Below the pieces are notes generated by a model. That model had not been told where the DNA came from and did no database searches. It saw nothing but the letters and a program-made list of their open reading frames with translations. A program made the translations under genes and the position numbers. From contig NZ_FWXU01000008.1 in NCBI RefSeq assembly GCF_900176345.1, positions 124,001 to 188,000 of the forward strand: a stretch of DNA of 64,000 nucleotides, given 5' to 3'. The DNA is from Rhizobium sp. RU36D (GTDB lineage: Bacteria > Pseudomonadota > Alphaproteobacteria > Rhizobiales > Rhizobiaceae). Of this stretch, positions 36,197-45,479 are shown one piece after another. The number at the start of each line of letters is the position of its first letter. The stretch's first letter is position 1.

Positions 36197-36934
36197 TTGC
36201 GACTCATCGTCTTGGGAGCCACGTCTTCCATCGCCGCAGCAACCGCCAGGCTCTATGCCGCTGATGGCGCCACCATCCTGCTTGTTGGACGCGACGGCAG
36301 CCGACTGGAACAGAGCGCCGCCGATCTGAGGATCCGTGGCGCTGAACGCGTGGAGATCGCCGTCTGCGACCTGGCGGCATCCGAGGATGCCGAGCGCCAG
36401 TTGCAGGGCTTTGCGGACCAGATCGGTGGCATGGACCATCTGCTGCTGGCCTATGGCATCCTGGGAGACCAGGGCCAGGCCGAGCGCAATCTTGTCGCGG
36501 CGGAAGAGATCCTGCGGGTCAACTTCAATTCCGCCGCCGCCTGGAGCCTGGCGACGGCCAACTTTCTCGAAAGACAGGGCCGTGGCAGCCTGATCGTCAT
36601 CGGATCGGTTGCCGGCGATCGCGGGCGGCGTGCCAATTTCATCTATGGCGCCGCCAAAGCCGGCCTTGCCGCCCTCGTGGAAGGCATTGCGCACCGTTTC
36701 GCCGACAAGGGACCGCGTGCGGTTCTCATCAAGCCCGGCCCGACGGTCACCCCTATGACGGAGGGCATGACGCGCACCGGCGCGCTCTGGGCCAAGCCCG
36801 AGCAGGTGGCCAGCATCATTTACAAGCGGGGCACCCGCGGCGGGCCGGTCGCCTACGCCCCCGGCTTCTGGCGCTACATCATGCTTGTGATCCGCAACCT
36901 GCCGAGCGTGATATTCAATAGAATGGAAATCTGA
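36197..36934 (+). CDS. SDR, DprE2-like (keto-reductase of polyprenylphospho-arabinose synthesis)
   Basis: Short-chain dehydrogenase of 245 residues. N-terminal VLGATSSIAAATARLYA nucleotide motif, catalytic YGAAKAGL, and a C-terminal amphipathic/hydrophobic stretch (YIMLVIRNLPSVIFNRM) that could touch the membrane, as in DprE2. I propose TTG 36197 as start: AAGGGG lies six bases upstream and the nucleotide motif then falls at the usual place. It would reduce the 2-keto intermediate made by the preceding oxidase to the arabinose epimer. Confidence 0.8.
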   Translation: MRLIVLGATSSIAAATARLYAADGATILLVGRDGSRLEQSAADLRIRGAERVEIAVCDLAASEDAERQLQGFADQIGGMDHLLLAYGILGDQGQAERNLVAAEEILRVNFNSAAAWSLATANFLERQGRGSLIVIGSVAGDRGRRANFIYGAAKAGLAALVEGIAHRFADKGPRAVLIKPGPTVTPMTEGMTRTGALWAKPEQVASIIYKRGTRGGPVAYAPGFWRYIMLVIRNLPSVIFNRMEI

Positions 36935-37866
36935 TGACGAAGATCATTGTCACGGGTGCTGCCGGCCTGGTGGGCCAGAACGTCATTGCCCGCCTGAAGT
37001 CCGACCCCAGCCTGTCGATCGTCGGCATCGACAAACATCCGACCAACACGGCGCTACTGCGCCGACTGCATCCCGAGATCGAGGTCATCGAAGCCGATCT
37101 CGCCGTCGAAGGGACGTGGATGGATGTCTTCGCCGGCGCCGATGCCGTTCTCTTGAACCAGGCGCAGATCGGTGGCCTGGACGAACGGGAATTCATCGCC
37201 AACAACGTGACGGCGACGCAGCATATCGTCACCGCCATGCGCCGGCACGCCGTCTCTTATTTCGTGCATATCTCGTCCTCCGTGGTCAATTCGAAGGCCG
37301 ACGACTTCTACACGCGCACCAAGACGACGCAGGAGAAGTATATCGACACGGTGACGGACATTCCCCATGTCATCCTGCGTCCCACGCTGATGTTCGGCTG
37401 GTTCGACCGCAAGCACCTGGGCTGGTTGCGCCGCTTCATGGAACGCACACCGGTGTTTCCGATCCCCGGCGATGGCAAGTTCATTCGCCAGCCCCTTTAT
37501 GTCGGCGACTTCGCGGCCATGATCATCTCCTCGCTGCGCAGCCAAAAGACCGGAACCTACGATATCTCCGGCCTCGAGCAGATCCATTACGGCGCCCTCA
37601 TTCGCCTGATCCACGACACGGTCAAGCCGCGGGCGCGGATCGTGCATATCCCCTATCACCTGTTCTGGGCGCTGTTGTTCGTCTACGGCAAGTTCAGCGC
37701 CAATCCTCCGTTCACGACCAGCCAGTTGGAGGCGCTAGTCATCCCGGAAACCTTCCCGGTGATCGATTGGCCCGGGATCTTCGGCGTCACCGCCACGCCG
37801 CTGAGCTCGGCGATCCGCGAAACCTATCTCGATGCGCATTACAGCAGCATCGTGCTCGACTTTTAG
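36934..37866 (+). CDS. NAD-dependent epimerase/dehydratase family protein
   Basis: Extended SDR of 310 residues. N-terminal VTGAAGLVGQNVIARL motif; the active-site Tyr is less canonical: after HISSSVVNSKADDFYTRTKT the YxxxK pattern reads YTRTK. The start overlaps the previous stop by one base (TGATG). It may modify a nucleotide sugar or lipid-linked sugar used by the same operon. The mycobacterial arabinose pathway has no such component, so it points to an extra sugar step. Confidence 0.75.
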   Translation: MTKIIVTGAAGLVGQNVIARLKSDPSLSIVGIDKHPTNTALLRRLHPEIEVIEADLAVEGTWMDVFAGADAVLLNQAQIGGLDEREFIANNVTATQHIVTAMRRHAVSYFVHISSSVVNSKADDFYTRTKTTQEKYIDTVTDIPHVILRPTLMFGWFDRKHLGWLRRFMERTPVFPIPGDGKFIRQPLYVGDFAAMIISSLRSQKTGTYDISGLEQIHYGALIRLIHDTVKPRARIVHIPYHLFWALLFVYGKFSANPPFTTSQLEALVIPETFPVIDWPGIFGVTATPLSSAIRETYLDAHYSSIVLDF

Positions 37867-37876
37867 GAGAGAAGAG

Positions 37877-39160
37877 ATGAGCCGTATCGTCATCATCGGC
37901 GCGGGCGCCATGGGCCTGGCCGCTGCACATCGGGCGGTTAACCTGGGTCACGAGGTGGATCTGATCGAAGCGGACGCGGTTGCCGGCGGCATGGCCGCGC
38001 ATTTCGATTTCGGCGGGCTGTCGATCGAACGCTTCTACCATTTCGTCTGCAAGTCCGACGAACCGACCTTCGCCCTGATGCGCGAACTGGGCCTCGGCGA
38101 CAAGATGCGCTGGCGGCCGACCTCGATGGGCTATTTCATGAAGGGCCGCATCCATCCCTGGGGTGATCCCATCTCGCTGCTGCGCTTCCCGCACTTAAGC
38201 TTCGTTGCGAAGCTGCGAACCGGCATCCAGATGTTCCTCACCACCAAGGCGCGATCCTTCGCCTCGATCGAGCACAAGACAGCGCGGCAATGGCTTGAGG
38301 GCGGCTCCGGCAGGGAGGTCTACCAGACCTTGTGGAAGCGGCTGATGGAGCTGAAATTCTACGAACTGGCCGACGACATCTCCGCCTCCTGGATCGCGAC
38401 TCGCGTGCGCCGGATCGGCAATTCCCGCAAGTCGATCTTCCAGGAGCAGCTTGGCTATATCGAGGGCGGCTCGCAGACGCTGGTCGATGCCCTCGTCAAG
38501 GCCTTCACCGACAACGGCGGCAGGTTGCACCTCGCCACGCCGGCCGAGCAGGTCGTCACCGAGAACGGGCGCGTCACCGGCGTTCAGGCCAATGGCCGGT
38601 TCTTCCCCGCCGACGCCGTGATATCCACCGTTCCCACGCCCTTCATATCGACCCTGGTTCCGGATCTTCCGGCAGACTCCAAGGCCAAGTATGACGCGAT
38701 CCGCAATATCGGCGTTGTCTGCCTGCTGTTCAAGCTGAAGAAGTCGATCAGCCGCAATTTCTGGGTCAACATCGTCGACGACACCATCGACATCCCCGGC
38801 CTGATCGAGTTTTCCAACCTGCGTCCCGTTGACGAGACCATCGTCTACGTGCCCTACTACATGCCGACCACGCAGCCAAAATGGCAGTGGAGCGACCAAC
38901 AGTTCATCGACGAAGCCTTCGGCTATATCCGCAAGGTGAACCCCGCCATCACCCAGGCCGACCTGGTGGAGGCCAAAGTCGGGCGGCTCAAATATGCGCA
39001 GCCGGTCTGCGAGCCGAATTTCTACGACAAACTGCCGCCGATCGAGACCCCGATCGCCGGGCTCCAGGTCGCCGATACCTGCTACTACTATCCCGAGGAC
39101 CGCGGAATTGCGGAGAGCATTCGCTACGGTCGCCGCATGGCCGAAGCCGTGCTGCGATGA
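37877..39160 (+). CDS. FAD-dependent oxidoreductase (amine oxidase / UDP-galactopyranose-mutase-like fold)
   Basis: Flavoprotein of 427 residues with an N-terminal FAD-binding VIIGAGAMGLAAAHRAV motif, an EADAVAGGMAAHF second motif and a C-terminal VADTCYYYPEDRGIAESIRYG segment. Proteins of this group commonly occur in polysaccharide loci beside GtrA proteins and glycosyltransferases; their reaction is not established to my knowledge. A TAGGAGAG site precedes ATG 37877. Coupled to the GtrA gene by an overlap. Confidence 0.75.
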   Translation: MSRIVIIGAGAMGLAAAHRAVNLGHEVDLIEADAVAGGMAAHFDFGGLSIERFYHFVCKSDEPTFALMRELGLGDKMRWRPTSMGYFMKGRIHPWGDPISLLRFPHLSFVAKLRTGIQMFLTTKARSFASIEHKTARQWLEGGSGREVYQTLWKRLMELKFYELADDISASWIATRVRRIGNSRKSIFQEQLGYIEGGSQTLVDALVKAFTDNGGRLHLATPAEQVVTENGRVTGVQANGRFFPADAVISTVPTPFISTLVPDLPADSKAKYDAIRNIGVVCLLFKLKKSISRNFWVNIVDDTIDIPGLIEFSNLRPVDETIVYVPYYMPTTQPKWQWSDQQFIDEAFGYIRKVNPAITQADLVEAKVGRLKYAQPVCEPNFYDKLPPIETPIAGLQVADTCYYYPEDRGIAESIRYGRRMAEAVLR

Positions 39161-39576
39161 TGGATAATCTCACCGCCATGATGAACAGGCCCTTCATCCG
39201 CTTCGCCCTGTCGGGCGGGTTCGCGGCGGCCGTCAACATTCTCTCGCGTCTGGCGCTGTCGCAGGTCACCACCTATTCCGTGGCCATCGTCATCGCCTAC
39301 CTGCTGGGCATGACAACCGCTTATGTGCTGATGAAGCTCTTCGTCTTCGAAAAATCCGGCCGCAGCGTCCAGAATGAATATATCCGCTTCGGCCTCGTCA
39401 ACCTCGTCGCCCTCGTCCAGGTCTGGGCGGTCAGCATGGCGCTCGCCCGCTTCATTTTCCCCTGGATCGGCTTTGACTTTCATGCCGAAACCGTCGCCCA
39501 CATCATCGGGGTTTTGAGCCCCATCGCCACAAGCTATTTCATGCACAAATACTTCACCTTCGCCGGAGCGAGATGA
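39157..39576 (+). CDS. GtrA-family membrane protein
   Basis: Four-span membrane protein of 139 residues (FIRFALSGGFAAAVNILSRL, LGMTTAYVLMKLFVF, SPIATSYFMHKYFTF). GtrA proteins are thought to move polyprenyl-phosphate-linked sugars across the inner membrane or to support transferases that use them; Rv3789 beside dprE1 in Mycobacterium belongs to this family. ATG 39157 overlaps the previous stop (ATGA); the longer frame upstream is a shadow. Confidence 0.85.
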   Translation: MMDNLTAMMNRPFIRFALSGGFAAAVNILSRLALSQVTTYSVAIVIAYLLGMTTAYVLMKLFVFEKSGRSVQNEYIRFGLVNLVALVQVWAVSMALARFIFPWIGFDFHAETVAHIIGVLSPIATSYFMHKYFTFAGAR

Positions 39577-41933
39577 TGTCGGCTTTAAAGATGACGACAA
39601 CACCAGTCATCCCCAGACTGCTTGTTTTTGTTATCTTTTTTTTGGTTTTTTATCATAAGATTCAACCGCTGGATTTTGATTTCATTCGGCCGGGCGTTGA
39701 CCCTTCCTGGGAAGCAGCACTTGTCTACGGTCTGGAGCGCGGCCTGATATTTGGCAAGGACTTGGTGTTTACAGGTGGCCCCCTGTCTTTCCTCTATACG
39801 CGCCAGTTCAGCGAGCAATTCGCCTATACGGGTGCGATCATCTCACTCTCTACCGTGCTATTTCTGGCCATATCGCTGACGGCGTTGCTCAACGGTCGGA
39901 CTATGGCAATGTTTGGTAAGGTCATCATCGTCGGCGTGACGCTTTCGCTAACGATCCTAACCATAGATAGTATCTATCTGTTGGTGCCTTTGCTGACAGG
40001 TCTAAACGGACTAGCGACTGAGCGCGGCCGTCAGACGATCGTGTCTCTGGCGGGCGCATTCTTGTGCGGCATCATCATCCTGGCCAAATTCTCCGTCTTT
40101 CCGATCGCTACGCTCGCTGTATTGGCGCTAGATGGAACGGCAGCGATCGAGAAGCGGCCGCCAATTCATACGCTATTTCTCGTTGCCGGCGTATGTTTCG
40201 GATGGGCCTTGTGCGGGCAACCGATTGATCAACTTCCGAATTTCATTCTCGCCGGATTGGAAACATCCAGCGGCTATTCAAGTGCCATGAGCCTGACGGC
40301 AAGCCACGGGCCGTCCGAACTCGTTGCCTGGTTGGCCATCACGTTCTTGTTCGTGATGACACTCGTTGCCATTGGTTTCCTAAATCGCGAGAAAGACGGA
40401 CGCGTCCGTACGATTGCCCGCATTGTTGTCATAAGCGGCTACCTGTTCGTCTCATTCAAGGCGGGAATGGTGCGCCATGACCTGCATTCGCTGATCGCCT
40501 GGGGTTCGCTGACCGCGGTTGTCGTGTCGACAGCGCAGATTGTGCGCAACATAACAGCGGCGTCCATAGTCCTGAACCTTCTTGCAATTCTGCTGGTGCT
40601 TCCGGGACACTGGCTTCTTTACAGGGAAAACCCGATAGTACCGTCAGTGGACTTATCCGGCCTTGCAACGTCCATCCAGGCCGATGCGACTGGTTTGGCT
40701 TCCTTCATTGTGCATCCAGAGGCATGGCTCGATGATCTCCAGGCGCGCAATGACGCCTCGGCGGCAGCAATACAACAGGCGACACCGCTGCCACGTCTTG
40801 ATGGTAGCGTCGATATAATTCCCTCTGCACAATCCACGGTTATTGCTCACAACCTGCGCTATTCGCCACGACCCACGGTGCAGGAATATACGACCTATTC
40901 GCCCAAACTGATCGCACGCAATCGGGCAAATTTTTCAGGCACCGAGGCTCCCGACTATCTGATCATGGAACCCGGATCGATTGACGCACGACATCCGGCA
41001 TCCGCCGAGGGCGCACTTTGGCCGTTGTTTTTCTCGCGTTATGAACCGGACCAATCCTCGGTTTTGGGTTTGGTGCTGAAGAAAAGAGAAGCGCCGCTCC
41101 AGAATGTCCTGGAAGCACCAATCGAGGTTGAAACGGCTTTTGATCAGGAAGTTGCTTTTCCGCGTCCGGACAGAGCGTGGATGGTGTCCATAGATATCAA
41201 GCCAACATTGCTGGGCCGTTTGATTGATCTCTTCTATCGCCCGCCGATGAGCCAGATGACGATCAACTATACCGATGGGACCTCGCGCACCTACAGAATG
41301 ATTCCCAACATGATGGGCGACGGCTTGTTGTTGTCACCACATGTCGGCAACACGACCGAGTATCTCATGGTCTCGACAGGACATGTCGGGTATCCCGGAT
41401 TGAAGTTTGCGAAATCCTTCGTGGTTGAAACGGGTACAAGGCCAGGCGTCTTTTATCAGAGCGCCGTCCGTGTAAAGTTCTCCGCGATTGACACGACCGC
41501 CCTGGCCGCCCGCCAGATCAATGACTTCACCAGAAGCATGCTGGCGCGGGCCGAGCGCACCATCGGCATTGTCGCGAACAACCGCATGCAGCCGCCAATG
41601 ATAGATGTTTCTTCAGAGGGTGTGTTTGCCCACGCGCCAGCTGTCTTGCGGATGCCTGTCACCTCTGGCTCCGAGGCAACATTCTTCTTCGGCATGCGAG
41701 ACGGATCATGGAGCGGCGAAGCTGGAACCGATGGCGTCTGTTTCGCAATAGGTTCTGCATCGAGAGGTATTGCCGAGCGGTGTCTCGATCCCGCAAACGT
41801 GTCTGCTGATCGCGGCGAGCAAACCATGCGTGTGGTCATCCCATCAGGGGTATCGGAAATCCAACTGGAAACCTCGTGTCGCGGCTCTTGCGCCTCAGAC
41901 TGGAGTTACTGGGGAGGTGTGGAATTCCGATAG
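39573..41933 (+). CDS. Large membrane protein, possible GT-C glycosyltransferase
   Basis: Protein of 786 residues. About ten membrane spans fill residues 10-360, then a large, probably periplasmic, domain of ~400 residues. The first outer loop contains GVDPSWEAALVYGLERGLIF, with an Asp where GT-C enzymes keep their catalytic acid, followed by VFTGGPLSFLYTR. I know no assigned function. It follows GtrA by an ATGA overlap. The layout (multi-span core plus C-terminal extracytoplasmic domain) parallels mycobacterial arabinosyltransferases. Base composition is visibly lower in GC than its neighbours, and a T8-GG-T6 run lies at 39636-39651. Confidence 0.6.
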   Translation: MMSALKMTTTPVIPRLLVFVIFFLVFYHKIQPLDFDFIRPGVDPSWEAALVYGLERGLIFGKDLVFTGGPLSFLYTRQFSEQFAYTGAIISLSTVLFLAISLTALLNGRTMAMFGKVIIVGVTLSLTILTIDSIYLLVPLLTGLNGLATERGRQTIVSLAGAFLCGIIILAKFSVFPIATLAVLALDGTAAIEKRPPIHTLFLVAGVCFGWALCGQPIDQLPNFILAGLETSSGYSSAMSLTASHGPSELVAWLAITFLFVMTLVAIGFLNREKDGRVRTIARIVVISGYLFVSFKAGMVRHDLHSLIAWGSLTAVVVSTAQIVRNITAASIVLNLLAILLVLPGHWLLYRENPIVPSVDLSGLATSIQADATGLASFIVHPEAWLDDLQARNDASAAAIQQATPLPRLDGSVDIIPSAQSTVIAHNLRYSPRPTVQEYTTYSPKLIARNRANFSGTEAPDYLIMEPGSIDARHPASAEGALWPLFFSRYEPDQSSVLGLVLKKREAPLQNVLEAPIEVETAFDQEVAFPRPDRAWMVSIDIKPTLLGRLIDLFYRPPMSQMTINYTDGTSRTYRMIPNMMGDGLLLSPHVGNTTEYLMVSTGHVGYPGLKFAKSFVVETGTRPGVFYQSAVRVKFSAIDTTALAARQINDFTRSMLARAERTIGIVANNRMQPPMIDVSSEGVFAHAPAVLRMPVTSGSEATFFFGMRDGSWSGEAGTDGVCFAIGSASRGIAERCLDPANVSADRGEQTMRVVIPSGVSEIQLETSCRGSCASDWSYWGGVEFR

Positions 41934-41951
41934 ATAAAAGTTTGGCGTGTT

Positions 41952-43190
41952 ATGCCCGGAAAGGCTTTTGAGGTGATTGATAGATACCTGAATTGGATAA
42001 ACCTCATCGTCGCATCGGTGGTGCTGATATCCACGTTATGGCTGACGTCGATAGCTTATGGACCAATGCCTTTCTGGGATGCCTGGGCGACGGCGCTTCT
42101 TGAAGATTCCTGGGGCAAGTTGTGGACCCTGCATAACGGTCACCTCATCATGATGCCGCGGCTTATCTACGGCCTGGACACGGTGTTGTCTGATGGGAAC
42201 GGGTTCCTGAGCTTGACGCTGATCTTTGTGTTCCAGTCGCTTAGCTGCCTGTTGCTGGTGTCTTTATCGAAGGCACCGAAGGTAACGTCAGCGGCTCTGG
42301 CGATATGCTTCCTGTTCTGGGCAAGGCACCTGGAAAACCTGAGCTGGCCATTCCAGGTCGGCTTTATCGGTCTTTGCTTTATGGTCGTGCTGACCATGTG
42401 GCTCTTGTCGAGGAGTGGCTGGCTGTTCCAAACTGCGGCATTTGTTACCGCGTCGATTGCGCCGATGTGGTCCATAAATGGCCTGTTGGTGCCTCTCATT
42501 TGCGCATTCATCTCCGCATTGAAGAAGAAGTACATTTCAGCAGCTTCTTACCTGCTGTTCTTCCTCGCATCTGTCGGCTTGTATTTGTACCTGGGTTTCG
42601 AATTTGCTGAACAAGATCGCAGCAAAGACCTTCTAGGTTCCCTGGTCATCTATTTCGATATCATCGTACGTCCCTTCCTGGACCTTCTGGGCGTGAAGAT
42701 GAGCACGCCATCACTCAACATGGCTGTTTCCACTGTCGTCGCCTTGATTCTCCATGGCCTCGCGGTCTTGGCTGCAATCAAGAGCAAGGGCGACGCCAGG
42801 CATCTGTCGCTCCTTGGAGTTTCAGCATTCGGCTTTGGAAGCTGCCTGATGGCAGCCCTGGCGAGAAGTGAGAACTACACTGGGCCTGCGTTTCGCTATG
42901 CGGTCTTCTCGGCTCTGGCCTTGCTACCGCTGCTTCTAATCGCGGCCGAGAAGCTAAAAGCCCGGGGGGGACTGCCGCGATACGCCGTGGTTGTGTCCCT
43001 TCTGTTTGCAATAAACAATTTTGATTGGAAGCCATTCGCCATTCAGAGAGGTGATATTCAGCGAAACGCGATCGCAGGAATACAGGCCGATCCGAACAGC
43101 CTCGAACCCTATCGCTTATTGTATCCTTCGCCGGAAGGCATTGCGGAAAAAATCCAGCTGTTCCGAGAACGCGGACTGTCCATATTTTAG
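41952..43190 (+). CDS. Multi-span membrane protein, possible GT-C glycosyltransferase
   Basis: Protein of 412 residues with about ten membrane spans. The first outer loop holds MPFWDAWATALLED followed by LHNGHLIMMPRLIYGLD; the acidic residue in the first loop and the HNGH-type motif recur in uncharacterised GT-C-like membrane proteins of polysaccharide loci. It lies 18 bases after the previous gene, with similar lower GC content. Transfer of a lipid-linked sugar in the periplasm is inferred. It could also be a polymerase or ligase-like protein. Confidence 0.55.
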   Translation: MPGKAFEVIDRYLNWINLIVASVVLISTLWLTSIAYGPMPFWDAWATALLEDSWGKLWTLHNGHLIMMPRLIYGLDTVLSDGNGFLSLTLIFVFQSLSCLLLVSLSKAPKVTSAALAICFLFWARHLENLSWPFQVGFIGLCFMVVLTMWLLSRSGWLFQTAAFVTASIAPMWSINGLLVPLICAFISALKKKYISAASYLLFFLASVGLYLYLGFEFAEQDRSKDLLGSLVIYFDIIVRPFLDLLGVKMSTPSLNMAVSTVVALILHGLAVLAAIKSKGDARHLSLLGVSAFGFGSCLMAALARSENYTGPAFRYAVFSALALLPLLLIAAEKLKARGGLPRYAVVVSLLFAINNFDWKPFAIQRGDIQRNAIAGIQADPNSLEPYRLLYPSPEGIAEKIQLFRERGLSIF

Positions 43191-43205
43191 GTGCGTTTCT
43201 GCCAG

Positions 43206-44039
43206 ATGAAAACTCTGCCCCACGACGACAAAGCTGATACATCATACGGCATGATAAGTGTCACCATTGTTGTCTACCGCCCCAATCTCGATGAACTGTC
43301 GTCGACGCTGAAAAGTTTGGCTGTCGCGCTCCGGCAGAGTTCGGCGCCTTTTGCCGTGTCTCTGGTGGACAATTCACCGGAGCCGGGTGATCTGGCCACG
43401 TGGCTATGCCAAACGGTTCCCGATCTTGCCGTTGCTGTACGATCCGGTCAGGGCAATATCGGCTTTGGTCGCGCCAACAATCTGGCCCTTCCGGAGGTTG
43501 GCAGTTACCATCTGGTCCTCAATCCCGATGTGGAGATGGCTCCGGACGCGCTCGCGAAGGCGCTGGGCTTCATGGAGGCTCATCCGGACTGCGGCCTGCT
43601 GACGCCTCTGGTGCATGGCAGGGACGGCAAACGGCAGTTTTTGTGCAAGCGATTTCCGGCGGCACTCGATCTGGCGCTCAGGGGATTTGCGCCGCGGCGG
43701 ATCCAGCAGCTTTTCAGGAAGCGTCTTGACCGCTACCAGATGGCGGAGATGCCCGAAGACCAGGTGTTTTGGGATCCACCCATTGTCAGCGGCTGCTTCA
43801 TGTTGTTTCGCGGGGAGGTCTTCAAGGCGCTAAATGGTTTCGACCCGGACTATTTCCTCTACTTCGAGGATTTCGACCTGTCGCTTCGCACGGCGCAGAT
43901 CAGCCGCATCGCCTTCGTGCCGGAGGTTCGGATCATCCATGGCGGAGGCTATGCCAGCCGCAAGGGCGCCTGGCATGTCTGGCAGTTCCTGCTCTCGGCC
44001 GTGACTTTCTATCGAAAGTTCGGCTTTAAGCTCGTGTAA
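43206..44039 (+). CDS. Family 2 glycosyltransferase
   Basis: Cytoplasmic GT2 enzyme of 277 residues from ATG 43206 (GTG 43191 and ATG 43251 are alternatives). Nucleotide-sugar motif ISVTIVVYRPNLDEL at the N-terminus, the LVLNPDVEM DxD-like motif, and the acceptor-side YFLYFEDFDLSLRT motif, typical of rhamnosyltransferase-like GT2 proteins. Ends two bases before the convergent rfbC gene. Likely adds a rhamnose or similar sugar to the polysaccharide repeat. Confidence 0.82.
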   Translation: MKTLPHDDKADTSYGMISVTIVVYRPNLDELSSTLKSLAVALRQSSAPFAVSLVDNSPEPGDLATWLCQTVPDLAVAVRSGQGNIGFGRANNLALPEVGSYHLVLNPDVEMAPDALAKALGFMEAHPDCGLLTPLVHGRDGKRQFLCKRFPAALDLALRGFAPRRIQQLFRKRLDRYQMAEMPEDQVFWDPPIVSGCFMLFRGEVFKALNGFDPDYFLYFEDFDLSLRTAQISRIAFVPEVRIIHGGGYASRKGAWHVWQFLLSAVTFYRKFGFKLV

Positions 44040-44041
44040 AT

Positions 44042-44587
44042 TCAGTCGAAGGTTTCGGCCTTGTCCAGGGTGACGGCCGCCGCATCCTTGGCGGCAAGCT
44101 TGGGCTCGCCTTCAAACGGCCAGTCGATACCGACAGCGGGATCGTTCCACAAAAGGCTTCGCTCATGCTCAGGCGCGTAGAAATCCGTTGTCTTGTAGAC
44201 AAACTCGGCATTTTCGCTGAGCACCACGAAGCCGTGCGCGAAACCTTCCGGCACCCAGAGCTGCTTCTTGTTCTCGGCCGATAGGGCCACTCCCACCCAT
44301 TTGCCGAACGTCGGCGAGGAGCGGCGCAGGTCGACAGCGACATCGAAGACCTCGCCTGCCACGACCCGGACAAGCTTACCCTGCGGCTGCTGGATCTGGT
44401 AATGCAGGCCTCTCAACACGTGACGGCTGGACTTGGAATGGTTATCCTGGACAAAGTTCCGGTCAACACCCGTCAAGCGTTCAAAGGTGCGCGCATTAAA
44501 GCTTTCGAGAAAGAAGCCGCGGTCATCCCCGAAAACTTTCGGCTCGAGGATGATCACATCGGGGATGCTCGTTTGCGTTGCCTGCAT
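44042..44587 (-). CDS. rfbC: dTDP-4-dehydrorhamnose 3,5-epimerase
   Basis: Cupin enzyme of 181 residues, third step of dTDP-L-rhamnose synthesis. Active-site motifs are present: FNARTFERLTG, QDNHSKSSRHVLRGLHYQ (catalytic His) and PEGFAHGFVVLSENAEFVYKTTDFYAP (in part). Start overlaps the rfbA stop by one base. Last gene of the rfbBDAC operon. Confidence 0.95.
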   Translation of the reverse strand: MQATQTSIPDVIILEPKVFGDDRGFFLESFNARTFERLTGVDRNFVQDNHSKSSRHVLRGLHYQIQQPQGKLVRVVAGEVFDVAVDLRRSSPTFGKWVGVALSAENKKQLWVPEGFAHGFVVLSENAEFVYKTTDFYAPEHERSLLWNDPAVGIDWPFEGEPKLAAKDAAAVTLDKAETFD

Positions 44588-45471
44588 CAGAAAACGTCTT
44601 CCTTCAAAATATTCTGCAGATAGGCGCCATAGCCGCTTTTCAACAGCGGCTGGGCGAGAGCCTGGAGTTGCGCGGCATCGATCCAGCCGGCGCGATAGGC
44701 GACCTCTTCCGGACAGGCCACGCGCAGACCCTGGCGCTTTTCGATGGTGGCGATGAAATGCCCGGCCTCGAGCAATGAGTCATGCGTGCCGGTGTCCAGC
44801 CATGCATAGCCGCGGCCCATGATCTCGACGTTCAACTCGCCCCGCTCAAGATAGCGCCTGTTGACATCGGTAATCTCAAGCTCGCCGCGAGCCGAGGGCT
44901 TGATGTCGGCCGCGATATCGCAGACCTGGGTGTCGTAGAAGTAAAGGCCCGTCACCGCATAGTTCGACTTGGGCTGCTTCGGCTTCTCTTCAATCGAAAG
45001 AGCCCGCTGCTCCTTGTCGAACTCGACGACGCCGTAGCGCTCGGGATCATGGACATGGTAGGCGAAGACCGTGGCGCCGCTGGTCTGGGCCGCCGCGCTG
45101 CGCAGCAGTTTCTGGAAATCGTGGCCGTAATAGATGTTGTCTCCGAGAACCAGGGCGCTTGGCTTGTCGCCAATGAAGTCGCGGCCCAGGATAAAGGCCT
45201 GCGCCAGTCCGTCGGGGCTTGGCTGCACGCAGTATTCAAGCTGGATGCCCCATTGCGAGCCATCGCCCAGCAGCGCCTGGAAGCGCGGTGTATCCTGCGG
45301 CGTGGAAATCACCAGAATTTCCCGGATGCCTGACAGCATCAGGGTCGTCAGGGGATAATAGATCATCGGCTTGTCATAGATCGGCAGCAACTGCTTGGAG
45401 ACAGCCAGGGTTGCCGGATGAAGCCGCGTACCGGAACCCCCGGCAAGAATGATGCCCTTACGTTGTGTCAT
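44587..45471 (-). CDS. rfbA: Glucose-1-phosphate thymidylyltransferase
   Basis: Nucleotidyltransferase of 294 residues making dTDP-glucose, first step of dTDP-rhamnose synthesis. [32 protein letters not shown] and [11 protein letters not shown] motifs are diagnostic. Lies eight bases after rfbD. Confidence 0.96.
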   Translation of the reverse strand: MTQRKGIILAGGSGTRLHPATLAVSKQLLPIYDKPMIYYPLTTLMLSGIREILVISTPQDTPRFQALLGDGSQWGIQLEYCVQPSPDGLAQAFILGRDFIGDKPSALVLGDNIYYGHDFQKLLRSAAAQTSGATVFAYHVHDPERYGVVEFDKEQRALSIEEKPKQPKSNYAVTGLYFYDTQVCDIAADIKPSARGELEITDVNRRYLERGELNVEIMGRGYAWLDTGTHDSLLEAGHFIATIEKRQGLRVACPEEVAYRAGWIDAAQLQALAQPLLKSGYGAYLQNILKEDVF

Positions 45472-45479
45472 GATGAGCC

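Noticed and set aside
33380..36934. Nodulation (noeC-type) gene cluster for Nod-factor arabinosylation
   Set aside because: No nodABC-like genes are in the window and the genes sit among rhamnose, exporter and glycosyltransferase genes, so a surface polysaccharide role is more likely.
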